The notes: generated from the letters alone by a model not told the origin. A stretch of 64,000 bases of DNA from an uncultured Sulfitobacter sp. (GCA_947492925.1 CANLOQ010000002.1:682001-746000); one strand, 5' to 3'. Shown: positions 34,411 to 44,467, counted from the stretch's first letter. A program made the numbers and translations.

Positions 34411-35507
34411 GCCAGCCTTTGTTGATCATCGCAGCGGGTGGCACGGGCGGGCATATGTTCCCGGCGCAATCCCTGGCCGAGGTCATGCTGGCGCGGGGCT
34501 GGCGGGTGCGGCTGAGCACGGATGCGCGCGGTGCGCGGTATACCGGCGGCTTTCCCGATGCGGTGGAGATTGTGCAGGTCAGTTCGGCCACCTTTGCGCG
34601 GGGCGGTCTGTTGGCCAAGGCGCTGGTGGCACCCAAGATCGCGATGGGCGTGGCCAGTGCAGCGTGGCGTATGATGCGCGACAAACCGAGCGCTGTTGTG
34701 GGCTTTGGCGGCTATCCGTCCATTCCGGCGCTGGGGGCGGCGACGCTCTTGCGGTTGCCGCGCATGTTGCACGAACAAAACGGCGTGCTGGGCCGCGTGA
34801 ACGAGCTTTTTGCCACCCGCGTGGATGAGGTGGCTTGCGGCACCTGGCCCACCGAACTGCCTGCGGGGGTTGAAGGTGTGCATGTGGGCAATCCGGTGCG
34901 CGCCGCCGTGTTGGAGCGGGCGGGCGCGGGCTATATCCCCCCCGGTGACTACCCGATGGACCTGCTGGTGATGGGCGGGTCACAGGGCGCGCGTATCCTC
35001 AGCGATGTGGTGCCGCCCGCGATTGCGGGGCTGCCGATGGACATGCTGCGCAACATTCGCGTCAGCCATCAGGCCCGGGACGAGGATGCGGAGCGGGTCA
35101 TCGCCTTTTACGCCGAGAACGGGATCACGGCGGATGTGCAGCCGTTTTTCAACGATGTGCCGCGCCGCATGTCAGAGGCGCAGCTGGTGATCACGCGGGC
35201 CGGGGCGTCAACCATTGCGGATATGTCGGTGATTGGACGTCCGGGCATCTTTATTCCCCTTGCCGCCGCGATCCGGGATGAGCAAACCGCCAATGCGCGC
35301 GGGCTGGTCGAGGCCGGTGCCGCGATCATGGTGCAGGAGGGGGCGGCGACCCCCGAAGCGCTGAGCGAACAGATTGAACTGGTCTTGAGCAACCCGCAGG
35401 GCGCGTTGCAGATGGCAAATGCCGCCCTGTCGGTGGGCAAGCCCGAGGCCGCAGAGACCCTGGCCGGGATGGTCGAGGGGCTGGCAGAAAGAGGAAAGAC
35501 GACATGA
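34407..35507 (+). CDS. murG: UDP-N-acetylglucosamine--N-acetylmuramyl-(pentapeptide) pyrophosphoryl-undecaprenol N-acetylglucosamine transferase
   Basis: 366 residues, GT28 family; makes lipid II from lipid I on the inner face of the membrane. [11 protein letters not shown] (~11), GFGGYPS (~95), [11 protein letters not shown], the C-domain [15 protein letters not shown] and [34 protein letters not shown]-type region. GTG start overlaps the ftsW stop; ATGA overlap with murC. Confidence 0.97.
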   Translation: MSQPLLIIAAGGTGGHMFPAQSLAEVMLARGWRVRLSTDARGARYTGGFPDAVEIVQVSSATFARGGLLAKALVAPKIAMGVASAAWRMMRDKPSAVVGFGGYPSIPALGAATLLRLPRMLHEQNGVLGRVNELFATRVDEVACGTWPTELPAGVEGVHVGNPVRAAVLERAGAGYIPPGDYPMDLLVMGGSQGARILSDVVPPAIAGLPMDMLRNIRVSHQARDEDAERVIAFYAENGITADVQPFFNDVPRRMSEAQLVITRAGASTIADMSVIGRPGIFIPLAAAIRDEQTANARGLVEAGAAIMVQEGAATPEALSEQIELVLSNPQGALQMANAALSVGKPEAAETLAGMVEGLAERGKTT

Positions 35508-36922
35508 ACGCAGCGGCAACGAAACTGCCCACCGATGTGGGGCCTATTCACTTTGTGGGCATTGGCGGCATCGGAATGTCCGGTATCGCCGAGGTTTTGC
35601 TGAACCACGGCTACACGGTGCAGGGGTCTGATCTGAAGGCGTCCAAGATCACCGACCGGCTTCGGTCGCTGGGGGCCACGATATTCGAGGGGCAGCGGGC
35701 GGAAAATGTGGAGAACGCGGAGGTTGTGGTGATCTCCAGCGCGATCAAACCGGGCAACGCGGAACTGGATGCGGCGCGTCTGGCGGGGCTGCCGATTGTG
35801 CGCCGTGCCGAGATGCTGGGCGAGTTGATGCGGCTGAAGTCCAACATCGCGGTGGCGGGCACACACGGCAAGACGACGACGACAACGCTGGTGGCCGAAT
35901 TGCTGGTGGCGGGCGGGATTGATCCGACGGTTGTGAACGGCGGGATCATCCACGCCTATGGGTCGAATGCGCGGATGGGGCAGGGCGAGTGGATGGTGGT
36001 GGAGGCCGACGAGAGCGACGGTACGTTCAACCGGCTGCCCGCGACCATCGCGATTGTGACCAACATCGACCCCGAGCATATGGAGCATTGGGGCACCTTT
36101 GATAACCTGCGGCGCGGGTTTCAGGATTTTGTGTCGAATATCCCGTTCTACGGGCTGGCGGTCTGCTGCACCGATGACGAGGAAGTGCAAAAGCTGGTGG
36201 GCAAGATCACCGATCGCCGCGTCACGACCTATGGCTTCAACGCGCAGGCGGATGTGCGGGCGGTGAACCTGCATTACAAGGCCGGGGTGGCGCATTTTGA
36301 TATTGCGCTGCAGGCCGAGGACAAGATGATCGAAGGCTGTGCGTTGCCGATGCCGGGGGATCACAATGTGTCAAACGCGCTGGCGGCGGTGGCCGTGGCG
36401 CGGCATCTGGGCATGAAACTGGAAGAGATCCGGGCGGCCCTTGCGGCCTTTGGCGGTGTTAACCGGCGCTTTACGAAAGTGGGCGAGGTTGATGGCGTGA
36501 CCATCATTGACGACTACGGCCATCACCCGGTTGAAATTGCCGCCGTGCTCAAGGCCGCGCGGCAGGCGACGGAAGGTCGCGTGATCGCGGTGCACCAGCC
36601 GCACCGCTACACCCGGTTGAGCCATCATTTTGATGAATTCTGCGCGTGCTTTAACGATGCGGATGTGGCGGGCATTGCAGAGGTTTTTGCCGCCGGAGAA
36701 GACCCGATTGAGGGGGCAAGCCGCGACGATCTGGTGGCGGGGATGATCCGCCACGGGCATCGCCATGCGCGCAGTGTCACGGGCGTGGAAGATCTGGTGC
36801 GGCTGGTCCGCGAACAGGCCGGGCCGGGGGACATGGTGGTTTGCCTTGGGGCGGGCACGATCAGCGCATGGGCGAACGAGCTGCCCGAACGACTGGAGGC
36901 ATTGAAAGGGGCTGCGGCGTGA
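35504..36922 (+). CDS. murC: UDP-N-acetylmuramate--L-alanine ligase
   Basis: 472 residues; first Mur ligase, adds L-alanine. Rossmann start [17 protein letters not shown] (~12), ATP loop [11 protein letters not shown] (~121), EADESDGTF (~170), and [10 protein letters not shown] (~342). Its stop overlaps the GTG of the first of five small membrane protein genes. Confidence 0.97.
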   Translation: MNAAATKLPTDVGPIHFVGIGGIGMSGIAEVLLNHGYTVQGSDLKASKITDRLRSLGATIFEGQRAENVENAEVVVISSAIKPGNAELDAARLAGLPIVRRAEMLGELMRLKSNIAVAGTHGKTTTTTLVAELLVAGGIDPTVVNGGIIHAYGSNARMGQGEWMVVEADESDGTFNRLPATIAIVTNIDPEHMEHWGTFDNLRRGFQDFVSNIPFYGLAVCCTDDEEVQKLVGKITDRRVTTYGFNAQADVRAVNLHYKAGVAHFDIALQAEDKMIEGCALPMPGDHNVSNALAAVAVARHLGMKLEEIRAALAAFGGVNRRFTKVGEVDGVTIIDDYGHHPVEIAAVLKAARQATEGRVIAVHQPHRYTRLSHHFDEFCACFNDADVAGIAEVFAAGEDPIEGASRDDLVAGMIRHGHRHARSVTGVEDLVRLVREQAGPGDMVVCLGAGTISAWANELPERLEALKGAAA

Positions 36923-37236
36923 GCGCACCGATCCTGATTTACATGCTGTTTGTCATCGCGGTGACATTTGGTGTGGCCCTGCGCTGGCGTCCTGCAACCG
37001 CCGCGATTGTGCTGGCGGGATTGGTTCTGGCGGGCTGCGTTGCGCCGTTCATGTTTTTTGGTGTCTGGGCGTTGATCGCGGGTGAGCCCATGCGCGAGAC
37101 GCTGTCGCACGTGGCCGTCCTGTTTCCGGCGCTTTTGGATCTGGCGGCCTATACCGTCGTCTGGGCTGCCGGGGGACTTGTACTTGGCGCGGTCTTTCGG
37201 TCGGGCTGGAAACGGATGAAGGGTGCTGCCGCGTGA
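36919..37236 (+). CDS. Small membrane protein, 105 aa, unknown
   Basis: Three hydrophobic segments (~3-20 [17 protein letters not shown], ~25-50 [25 protein letters not shown], ~68-95) and a basic C-terminus ([12 protein letters not shown]). GTG 36919 overlaps the murC stop TGA (GTGA), like most junctions in this operon, which is the best evidence that it is translated. No family recognised. First of a string of five small membrane proteins between murC and murB. Confidence 0.7.
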   Translation: MSAPILIYMLFVIAVTFGVALRWRPATAAIVLAGLVLAGCVAPFMFFGVWALIAGEPMRETLSHVAVLFPALLDLAAYTVVWAAGGLVLGAVFRSGWKRMKGAAA

Positions 37237-37487
37237 TGGGCGGTTGGATCGTACCGATTGGTGCCGGCTTTGTGCTTGGTGTTTTGCCATTCTGGTGGGG
37301 CTCAGTTTGCGGCGTCTGCGGTATCATCGCTTTCGTTTTCTACGTCCTGATGTCCAACGGTTTCGACAAAGAAGCTGTCGAGGCAGTTTATTGGCTGGCC
37401 TATGTCGGCGTCCTTTTACTTGTCCCAGTTGGTGGTGGTTATCTTCTGGGTCGTCTGGCAGCTATTGTGTGGAGAACAGAGCGATGA
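37236..37487 (+). CDS. Small membrane protein, 83 aa, unknown
   Basis: Three hydrophobic segments (~3-18, ~22-40 VCGVCGIIAFVFYVLM, ~52-76) separated by SNGFDKEAVEAVYW. ATG 37236 shares its A with the preceding TGA (TGATG); GTG 37233 is an alternative. G+C looks lower than in the neighbours. The stop overlaps the next start (ATGA). No family recognised. Confidence 0.65.
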   Translation: MGGWIVPIGAGFVLGVLPFWWGSVCGVCGIIAFVFYVLMSNGFDKEAVEAVYWLAYVGVLLLVPVGGGYLLGRLAAIVWRTER

Positions 37488-37735
37488 CACTTCTATGGCT
37501 ATGCGTTTTATGGACTTTTGCGTCCGCCGGTGTGGCGATGCTGCCGATGCGGCAGCAGTATTTGCCCGGTGCTTTCTTGCTGGCCTGCGCGCCGGTGCTG
37601 ATTGTATTGATTGCCTTTCAGGTGGGGTGGTTCATGGCGCTTTTGGGGCTGGCGGCCTTTGTGTCGATGTTCCGCAATCCGCTGATGTATCTATACGCCC
37701 GCTTCAAGGGTGAGCGGCCCGAGTTGCCGCAATGA
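37484..37735 (+). CDS. DUF2484 family small membrane protein (copy 1)
   Basis: 83 residues, three hydrophobic segments. The N-terminus MTLLWLCVLWTFASAGVAMLP and the C-terminal 'R-x-P-x-x-Y' (FRNPLMYLYARFKG) are shared with the next protein and correspond to DUF2484, a Rhodobacterales family usually found beside murC/murB and of unknown function. ATGA overlaps at both ends. Confidence 0.75.
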   Translation: MTLLWLCVLWTFASAGVAMLPMRQQYLPGAFLLACAPVLIVLIAFQVGWFMALLGLAAFVSMFRNPLMYLYARFKGERPELPQ

Positions 37736-37998
37736 GCACCTCGCTCATTCTGGTCTGTGTCTGGGCGGTGATCGCCAATGTGCTGGCCATGACCCCCAGC
37801 AGGGACCATCACTGGCGCAACGCCTATATCCTGATCGGCATCGGTATTCCTCTGGTGGGTTATGTTACGGCGCAGCACGGTCCGTGGGTTGGCCTGCTGG
37901 TGCTGGCGGGGGGTTGTTCGGTGCTGCGCTGGCCGGTGATCTACTTTGGCCGCTGGCTGCGGCGCAGTCTGGGCCGGGCGCAGGGACCGGCGGAATGA
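37732..37998 (+). CDS. DUF2484 family small membrane protein (copy 2)
   Basis: 88 residues. MSTSLILVCVWAVIANVLAMTPS-RDHHWRNAYILI and VLRWPVIYFGRWLRR match the DUF2484 pattern more closely than the preceding copy. The pair looks like an old tandem duplication. Overlaps both neighbours by 4 nt. Three membrane segments, basic tail. Confidence 0.8.
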   Translation: MSTSLILVCVWAVIANVLAMTPSRDHHWRNAYILIGIGIPLVGYVTAQHGPWVGLLVLAGGCSVLRWPVIYFGRWLRRSLGRAQGPAE

Positions 37999-38288
37999 AC
38001 GTGACGGTCGGCACGCTGGTGGGCATCCTTGCCGCGTGGATGGCGCTGTGCTGTTTTTGCGGGCTGAAGGGGCGGTATCTGTGGTTTCTCAGTGCGCTGT
38101 GTGCGGGTCTGGCGCTGAACATGCTGTGGATGGTTTTTGGCCTGGGTGCGCATGTGGCAGAGGTTCATGTCTGGATCGCTGAAGCGTCGGTCACGCTTTA
38201 TGGTGTGGTTGCATTTGTGATCGGGCGGTTTGCTGGGCGTCTTCAGCGGGCGTGGATTGACAGCCGTGTGGACGGGCCCGGCATTTGA
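37995..38288 (+). CDS. Small membrane protein, 97 aa, unknown
   Basis: Three hydrophobic segments (~4-20 VGTLVGILAAWMALCCF, ~26-50 RYLWFLSALCAGLALNMLWMVFGL, ~58-78) and a basic, Arg-rich end (GRFAGRLQRAWIDSR). The ATG overlaps the previous stop (ATGA). Followed by a 31-nt gap and murB. No family recognised. Confidence 0.7.
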   Translation: MNVTVGTLVGILAAWMALCCFCGLKGRYLWFLSALCAGLALNMLWMVFGLGAHVAEVHVWIAEASVTLYGVVAFVIGRFAGRLQRAWIDSRVDGPGI

Positions 38289-38319
38289 CGCCGTGGTGCA
38301 TTGTGATTAGGGCGATGGC

Positions 38320-39294
38320 ATGACCGATTTGACCATTCCCCCGGTGCGCGGAACGCTGACGCCCGACCGACCGCTGGACAGCCTGACGTGGTTGCGTGTG
38401 GGTGGACCTGCGGATTACCTGTTCCAACCCGCTGATCTGGATGATCTGCGCGACTTTCTGCGCAATCTGCCTGCAGAAGTGGCGGTTTTCCCGATGGGTG
38501 TGGGCAGCAATCTGATCGTGCGTGACGGCGGGTTGCGCGCGGTGGTGATCCGGTTGGGGCGCGGCTTTAACAGCATCGAGATTGAGGGGGGCCGCGTGAC
38601 GGTGGGCGCTGCCGCGCTGGATGCGCATGTGGCGCGCAAGGCGGCGGATGCGGGGCTGGACCTGACGTTTTTACGCACCATTCCGGGCAGCATCGGGGGT
38701 GCTGTGCGGATGAACGCGGGCTGCTATGGCAGTTACACGGGCGATCATTTCGTCACGGCGCAAGCGGTGCTGCGGGACGGATCACTTGTCACGCTTGGCA
38801 AGGATGATCTGAATTTCCGCTATCGTCAGAGTGACTTGGCGCAGGGGGCGGTCATTGTATCCGCGACATTTGCGCCGCCCGCAGGAGAGGCGGTAGCACT
38901 GCACGCGCGCATGGAAGAGCAACTGGCCAAGCGCGACGCGACCCAACCCACCAAGGACCGCAGCGCGGGCAGTACCTTTCGCAATCCGGCGGGGTTTTCC
39001 TCGACCGGTCAGGCGGACGATGTGCATGATCTCAAAGCGTGGAAGGTCATTGACGAGGCGGGGCTGCGCGGTGCCACCAAGGGCGGGGCACAGATGAGCC
39101 CGAAACATCCCAATTTCCTGATCAACACCGGCGGCGCCACGGCGGCGGATCTGGAAAACCTCGGTGAAGAGGTGCGAAAAAAGGTTTACGATTCCCAAGG
39201 GATTACATTACAGTGGGAAATTATGCGCGTGGGGGAACAGGCAAACAACCCAGACGTGAATAATGATACCGGAAAACCGGAAAAGACAAAATAA
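38320..39294 (+). CDS. murB: UDP-N-acetylenolpyruvoylglucosamine reductase
   Basis: 324 residues; FAD enzyme reducing UDP-GlcNAc-enolpyruvate to UDP-MurNAc. [52 protein letters not shown], the catalytic Ser in [12 protein letters not shown], and [14 protein letters not shown]. The C-terminal tail ([19 protein letters not shown]) is polar. A 33-nt gap to ddl. Confidence 0.96.
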   Translation: MTDLTIPPVRGTLTPDRPLDSLTWLRVGGPADYLFQPADLDDLRDFLRNLPAEVAVFPMGVGSNLIVRDGGLRAVVIRLGRGFNSIEIEGGRVTVGAAALDAHVARKAADAGLDLTFLRTIPGSIGGAVRMNAGCYGSYTGDHFVTAQAVLRDGSLVTLGKDDLNFRYRQSDLAQGAVIVSATFAPPAGEAVALHARMEEQLAKRDATQPTKDRSAGSTFRNPAGFSSTGQADDVHDLKAWKVIDEAGLRGATKGGAQMSPKHPNFLINTGGATAADLENLGEEVRKKVYDSQGITLQWEIMRVGEQANNPDVNNDTGKPEKTK

Positions 39295-39327
39295 AACGAG
39301 GCCAAAAGGCCCGGATAAGGCAGAACA

Positions 39328-40248
39328 GTGGGTACGTCGAGCAGGCAAACCCCGACAGTTGCGGTGATTATGGGCGGCCCCTCGGCTGAGCGCGAGGTGT
39401 CGCTGGACACAGGGCATGCCTGTGCAGCCGCGTTGCGGGAACGGGACTACAAGGTGGTCGAGGTCGATGCAGGCCCCGACCTTTGTGCTGTTTTGACCGA
39501 CCTCAAACCCGATGTTGTTTTGAATTGCCTGCATGGCCGCTGGGGTGAAGACGGCTGCGTGCAGGGGATGCTGGAATGGATGGGGCTGCCCTATACACAT
39601 TCCGGCGTGCTGGCCTCCGCGCTGGCGATGGACAAGCAGCGGACCAAGGATGTGTACCGGGCGCACGGGCTGCCGGTTGTGGAAAGTGTGATCGCCCTGT
39701 CCGATGAGGTGCGCGCGCGGCACGTGATGGCGCCGCCTTATGTGGTCAAACCCAATAACGAAGGATCGTCTGTCGGGGTCTATCTGGTGAACAAGGAAAA
39801 CAACGGACCCCCGCAGCTGGATGACCAGATGCCCGATGAGGTGATGGTCGAGGCGTTTGCGCCCGGGCGCGAATTGACGACCACCGTGATGGGGGACCGT
39901 GCGCTGACCGTGACGGATATTCTGACAACGGGCTGGTACGATTACGACGCGAAATACAAGGAAGGCGGATCTTCCCACGTGGTGCCTGCCGATGTGCCGC
40001 AGGACATTTTTGATCTGTGCATGGAATACGCGCTGCGCGCCCATAACGCTTTGGGCTGTCGCGGTGTCAGCCGCACGGATTTCCGCTGGGACGAGGCGAA
40101 GGGTGCCGCCGGTCTGGTGCTGCTTGAGACCAACACACAGCCCGGCATGACCGCCACTTCGCTGGCCCCCGAACAGGGCGCGGCCTGTGGCATGTCCTTC
40201 CCGGATTTCTGTGCCTGGATGGTGGAGGATGCCTCATGTTCGCGCTGA
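39328..40248 (+). CDS. ddl: D-alanine--D-alanine ligase
   Basis: 306 residues, ATP-grasp enzyme making D-Ala-D-Ala for MurF. VAVIMGGPSAEREVSL at the N-terminus, LHGRWGEDGCVQG, VVKPNNEGSSVGVYLV, and LLETNTQPGMTATSL at the end. GTG 39328 is chosen (AAGG upstream) because the domain begins 10 residues later. The gene overlaps ftsQ by 13 nt. Confidence 0.96.
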   Translation: MGTSSRQTPTVAVIMGGPSAEREVSLDTGHACAAALRERDYKVVEVDAGPDLCAVLTDLKPDVVLNCLHGRWGEDGCVQGMLEWMGLPYTHSGVLASALAMDKQRTKDVYRAHGLPVVESVIALSDEVRARHVMAPPYVVKPNNEGSSVGVYLVNKENNGPPQLDDQMPDEVMVEAFAPGRELTTTVMGDRALTVTDILTTGWYDYDAKYKEGGSSHVVPADVPQDIFDLCMEYALRAHNALGCRGVSRTDFRWDEAKGAAGLVLLETNTQPGMTATSLAPEQGAACGMSFPDFCAWMVEDASCSR

Positions 40249-41114
40249 AACGGATGAGCAAGCCTGCGCGGTCCGATCCGGCACCGTCGCGCTGGGCGTG
40301 GCGGATGCAGCGGTTGATGCTGACGCCGGGGTTCCGGTTTGCCCTGCGTGCAGGCGTGCCGTTCTGTGTGACCCTGCTGGCGGGAACGATATACCTGAGC
40401 GACGAAGCGCGCCGGGGTGCGATTGTCGAGGCATACGCGGAAATGCGCGATGGCATTCAGGAGCGGCCGGAATTCATGGTCAAGCTGATGGCCATTGACG
40501 GGGCCGAGGGCGCGTTGGCCGCTGAAATCCGGGGCGCTGTGCCGCTGGAATTTCCGCTGAGTTCCTTTGATCTGGACCTGCCGGAGATGCGCAGCACCAT
40601 TGCGGCCCTGTCGGGGGTCCGAACGGCAAGCGTGCGAATCCGGCCCGGCGGCATCTTGCATATTGACGTGGAACGGCGTGTGCCGGTGGTGATCTGGCGC
40701 AACGATGACGGATTGGTTTTGCTGGACGAAGGCGGCGCGCAGGTGGCCGAGATTGACACCCGCATGTCGCATCCTGCCTTGCCGCTGATGGCCGGAGAGG
40801 GCGCGGCCCGCCATGTGCCCGAAGCGCTGACGCTGATGCGTGCGGCAGCGGCGCTGGGAGATCGGGTGCGCGGTGTGGTGCGCATGGGGGGGCGGCGCTG
40901 GGACGTGGTGCTGGACCGTGGCCAGCGCATCATGTTGCCCGAAGAAGCACCCTTGCCTGCGCTGGAGCGGGTGATCGCGCTGGAGCGGGCAGAGGAAGTG
41001 CTGACCCGCGATGTGGCGCGGGTGGACATGCGGCTGGGCAAACGCCCGACAATCCGCATGACGGCGGATGCATCAGAAAGCTGGTGGCAGGTCAGGCAGC
41101 CGAAGAAAAAGTAG
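40236..41114 (+). CDS. ftsQ: Cell division protein FtsQ
   Basis: 292 residues: cytoplasmic N-terminus, one membrane helix (~37-52, AGVPFCVTLLAGTIYL), a POTRA domain (FMVKLMAIDGAEGALAAEI, PLEFPLSSFDLDLPEMRSTI) and the FtsQ/DivIB beta domain (RRVPVVIWRNDDGLVLLDEGG). It links FtsL/FtsB to the ring. Starts inside ddl; 49 nt before ftsA. Confidence 0.93.
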   Translation: MFALKRMSKPARSDPAPSRWAWRMQRLMLTPGFRFALRAGVPFCVTLLAGTIYLSDEARRGAIVEAYAEMRDGIQERPEFMVKLMAIDGAEGALAAEIRGAVPLEFPLSSFDLDLPEMRSTIAALSGVRTASVRIRPGGILHIDVERRVPVVIWRNDDGLVLLDEGGAQVAEIDTRMSHPALPLMAGEGAARHVPEALTLMRAAAALGDRVRGVVRMGGRRWDVVLDRGQRIMLPEEAPLPALERVIALERAEEVLTRDVARVDMRLGKRPTIRMTADASESWWQVRQPKKK

Positions 41115-41163
41115 ATGAACAAGGCCCGCAAAAAAGGGTCGGGGCAGTGAAGGCAGAGCGATA

Positions 41164-42498
41164 ATGAACGATCTATACGAAAGCCAAAGGTCGATGCGGC
41201 ACATGCGCAAGGTGGCCATGCAACGCGGTGTTGTGGCCATTCTGGATGTGGGCAGTTCCAAAATTGCCTGTCTGGTGCTGCGTTTCGACGGGGGCGATGC
41301 GCTGAGCGATGAGGGTGAGATCGGATCGCTGGCCGGGCAATCGGGCTTTCGGGTGATTGGTGCTGCGACGACACGTTCGCGCGGGGTCCGCTTTGGCGAG
41401 ATCGAGGCGATGGGCGAGACCGAACGCGCCATCCGCACCGCTTTGCAGGCGGCACAGAAAATGGCCGGTATTCGCGTGGATCATGTGATTGCCTGTTTTT
41501 CCGGGGCCGAGCCGCGCAGTTACGGGCTGGACGCGCAGATTGATCTGGATGGCGACACTGTGAGCGAGGACGACGTGGCGCGCGTTCTGGCGGAATGTGA
41601 TGTGCCTGAATACGGCGAAGGGCGCGAGGTGCTGCACGCGCAGCCCGTGAATTTTGCGCTGGACCATCGCTCTGGCCTCAGCGATCCGCGCGGGCAGATG
41701 GGACAGAGCCTTGCCGTGGATATGCATATGCTGACCGTGGATGCCGCCGCCGTGCAGCATCTGGCGCATTGCATCAAGCGCTGTGATCTGGAACTGGCGG
41801 GGATTGCGTCGTCATCCTATGTCTCCGGCATCTCGTCTCTTGTTGAGGATGAGCAGGAATTGGGTGCTGCGTGTATCGACATGGGCGGCGGGGCCACCGG
41901 CGTGTCGATTTTTATCAAAAAGCACATGATCTTTGCCGATACGGTCCGCATGGGCGGCGATCACGTGACGCAGGATATTTCACTGGGTTTGCAGGTGCCG
42001 ACGGCGAACGCCGAACGGATCAAGACATTCTACGGCGGGGTGCATGCCACCGGCATGGATGACCGCGAGATGATCGAGATCGGTGGCGACACGGGGGATT
42101 ACGAGCATGACCGGCGCACGGCGTCGCGCGCCGAGCTGATCGGGATCATGCGGCCACGGGTTGAGGAAATCCTCGAAGAGGTGCGCGTGCGTCTGGACGC
42201 GGCGGGGTTTGATCATTTGCCAAGCCAGCAGATCGTGCTGACCGGTGGCGGCAGCCAGATCCCCGGTCTGGATGGATTGGCCAGCAAGATATTGGGCCAG
42301 CAGGTGCGTCTGGGCCGACCCCTGCGCGTGCATGGATTGCCGCAGGCGGCGACGGGGCCAAGTTTTGCCTCTGCCGTGGGTCTTTCCTTGTTTGCGGCAC
42401 ATCCGCAGGACGAATGGTGGGATTTTGATATTCCGGCGGACAAGTATCCGGCACGGTCACTTAAGCGGGCGGTGAAGTGGTTCAAGGACAACTGGTAG
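41164..42498 (+). CDS. ftsA: Cell division protein FtsA
   Basis: 444 residues, actin-like ATPase that tethers FtsZ to the membrane. VVAILDVGSSKIACLVLR (phosphate-1), the SHS2/1C region DHVIACFSGAEPRSYG, CIDMGGGATGVSIF (phosphate-2), VLTGGGSQIPGLDGLA (adenosine) and the C-terminal amphipathic helix SLKRAVKWFKDNW. Unusually, ftsZ does not follow directly: two other genes and a 406-nt gap lie between. Confidence 0.96.
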   Translation: MNDLYESQRSMRHMRKVAMQRGVVAILDVGSSKIACLVLRFDGGDALSDEGEIGSLAGQSGFRVIGAATTRSRGVRFGEIEAMGETERAIRTALQAAQKMAGIRVDHVIACFSGAEPRSYGLDAQIDLDGDTVSEDDVARVLAECDVPEYGEGREVLHAQPVNFALDHRSGLSDPRGQMGQSLAVDMHMLTVDAAAVQHLAHCIKRCDLELAGIASSSYVSGISSLVEDEQELGAACIDMGGGATGVSIFIKKHMIFADTVRMGGDHVTQDISLGLQVPTANAERIKTFYGGVHATGMDDREMIEIGGDTGDYEHDRRTASRAELIGIMRPRVEEILEEVRVRLDAAGFDHLPSQQIVLTGGGSQIPGLDGLASKILGQQVRLGRPLRVHGLPQAATGPSFASAVGLSLFAAHPQDEWWDFDIPADKYPARSLKRAVKWFKDNW

Positions 42499-42554
42499 GG
42501 TTTCCAAATCAGCGGCCTTCGCGCTAGGCTTTGCCTGACCGGGGAGGGCGGACG

Positions 42555-43472
42555 ATGCGGATGATCTTGTTGGCGATGGGCCTGACGCTTTTGGGGGCCT
42601 GCACGGCAGCAACGCCGCCGGTCATGTCCTTCGTGGCGCTGGGGGACACGGCCTATGGCCCGCCCGAGGAGGTGTATCCGCCCTATCGCGCGTTGATCGC
42701 GAATGTGAACGCATCAAACCCCAATCTGGTGATCCATGTGGGGGATACGCACGGACGTTATACCTGCGACAACAAGATCATGCAGGATCAGCGCGCATTT
42801 ATGGACAGCTTTGACGCGCCCGTCCTGTACACGCCCGGTGACAACGAATGGACCGATTGCGGCGCGACCGAGGTGGGTACTTTTGATCCGCTGGAACGGC
42901 TGGCTTATTTGCGGCGGACGTATTTCAAGGGTGGCAAAACGCTGGGCACCAAGCCTGCACCTGTCGCCAATCAGGCGCGGCGGGGCTATCCGGAAAACGC
43001 GCGCCTGATGAAGGGGAACGTGGGATTCATCACCGTGCATGTGGTGGGATCGAACAACAATTTCAGCCCCTCTGACCCTGCGGCGGCGGATGAATTCTAT
43101 GCGCGGAACCAAGCGAATGTGGCCTGGCTGGATGACAGCTTTGAAGCCTTTGCCGATGCGGATGCCATCGTCGTGGCGCTGCATGCGGATATGTTTCGCA
43201 GCCTTTCGGGCTTTCGCGAAGGCTGGCACAGCATGTCGCCGTTTCGGGACATCGGTGTGACGCTGGGCAAGCAAAGCTCGGCGCTGAAAAAGCCGGTGCT
43301 GCTGCTTTATGGGGACAGCCACGAACACAAGGTCTTTCAGCCGTTTCGCACGTACAGGCCCTATTTGCATGCCATCGAGGTTTACGGGCATCCCGATCTC
43401 AAGGCCATCGAGATCAGCGTGCGGCCGGACGCGCGAAAGCCGTTCAGCGTGTCGCGGGTGTTTTCCCCATGA
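42555..43472 (+). CDS. Putative lipoprotein, metallophosphoesterase (calcineurin-like) family
   Basis: 305 residues. The N-terminus MRMILLAMGLTLLGAC is a lipoprotein signal with the lipobox Cys at 16. Metal-site motifs in the calcineurin-like order: ALGDTAYG (first Asp), VIHVGDTHG, YTPGDNEW (GDNE variant of GNHE), VVALHADMF and LLYGDSHEHKVF. It should be a phosphoesterase in the periplasm; substrate unknown. ATG 42555 is preceded by GGGGAGGG. It sits between ftsA and ftsZ with the acyltransferase-like gene, an unusual position. Confidence 0.75.
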   Translation: MRMILLAMGLTLLGACTAATPPVMSFVALGDTAYGPPEEVYPPYRALIANVNASNPNLVIHVGDTHGRYTCDNKIMQDQRAFMDSFDAPVLYTPGDNEWTDCGATEVGTFDPLERLAYLRRTYFKGGKTLGTKPAPVANQARRGYPENARLMKGNVGFITVHVVGSNNNFSPSDPAAADEFYARNQANVAWLDDSFEAFADADAIVVALHADMFRSLSGFREGWHSMSPFRDIGVTLGKQSSALKKPVLLLYGDSHEHKVFQPFRTYRPYLHAIEVYGHPDLKAIEISVRPDARKPFSVSRVFSP

Positions 43473-43537
43473 CGGCGGGTCCTTGGCCCGCAAAGTGATG
43501 GTTTTAACCCCTTTGGCCTTGGGGTATCCAGACCATC

Positions 43538-44467
43538 ATGAGCTTTACCACCACAAAAGATCGCATTTGGGTTTTCTATGATGCGGGAGCGTCCTTTCTG
43601 GCGCGTCGGTCGATGCCGGTGCGCAAGGTGGGATACGGTGTTTTCGGGCTGGTTCTTTGGGTGGCCTATCTGGTGCCGGGCAGCACAGTGCGCGCGACCT
43701 TTGCGGCGCTTTGCCGTCAGGCGGGGCAGACGTCACCGTGGCGATTGTTCCACCGGTATGTGAAAGGATTCATGCTGGGGCTGAACCGGATTGAACAGGT
43801 TCGGCACGGGCGGACAGAAGCGATTGACGGTTTGCTGCGCATTCCCGAACAGGCGCGGCTGGACGGTCTTTTGGCGCAGGGCGGGGTGCTGATGCTGGTG
43901 CCGCATGCGCATGCCACATTGGCAATGGGGCGCGGGCTGTCCCGGCGTTATCCCTATCTGGCGCTGGTGCGTTCAACCGCAAATGCGCGCCGCGCGGCAT
44001 CCGAGACGGATATTTACCGCAACCTGGGGTGTGAGTATCTGGATATTCAGCGCGAAAGCCCAAGTGCGGTTGCCCGCACGGTGCTGAAAGCGCTGAAGCA
44101 GGGGCGGCTGGTGGTGGCCATTGCGGACCGTTTGCGCGACCCGCCCGGTGCGGAACGTCCTGTGGACACGGAAAATGATCTGGTGCGCGCCCATGCTTTT
44201 GGCCAGCCCGTCGGGGTGGCCGGTTGGCCTGCGCGGTTCGCGTGGAAAGCGCGGGTGCCGATTGTGGCGGCAACCATCGGGCAGACGGACGACACGATTT
44301 CCCTTCATATCGGGCAGGCCGTCGCACCGACACCGGAGGTGAGCGGCACAACGCAGACATGGCTGGATGAGTTGGAGCGGAAGGTCTTGCTGTATCCGCA
44401 TGAATGGACCTTTGCTCTTGACCGGCATTGGTCGCGCGCGCTGCGGGATGCGCAGCGCGACGTCTGA
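43538..44467 (+). CDS. Lysophospholipid acyltransferase (LpxL-like) family protein, atypical active site
   Basis: 309 residues. One N-terminal membrane helix (~30-47, GYGVFGLVLWVAYLVPGS), followed by the LpxL/HtrB-type layout: GGVLMLVPHAHATLAMG, then RDPPGAERPVDTENDLVRAHAFGQPVGVAGWPARFAWKARVPIVAA-type region and a C-terminal QTWLDELERKVLLYPHEWTFALDRHW. The family's catalytic HX4(D/E) would fall in HAHATLAM, but neither His has an acidic residue five positions on. It may be an inactive or divergent acyltransferase acting on lipid A, phospholipid or ornithine lipid. 65 nt after the phosphoesterase gene. Confidence 0.7.
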   Translation: MSFTTTKDRIWVFYDAGASFLARRSMPVRKVGYGVFGLVLWVAYLVPGSTVRATFAALCRQAGQTSPWRLFHRYVKGFMLGLNRIEQVRHGRTEAIDGLLRIPEQARLDGLLAQGGVLMLVPHAHATLAMGRGLSRRYPYLALVRSTANARRAASETDIYRNLGCEYLDIQRESPSAVARTVLKALKQGRLVVAIADRLRDPPGAERPVDTENDLVRAHAFGQPVGVAGWPARFAWKARVPIVAATIGQTDDTISLHIGQAVAPTPEVSGTTQTWLDELERKVLLYPHEWTFALDRHWSRALRDAQRDV

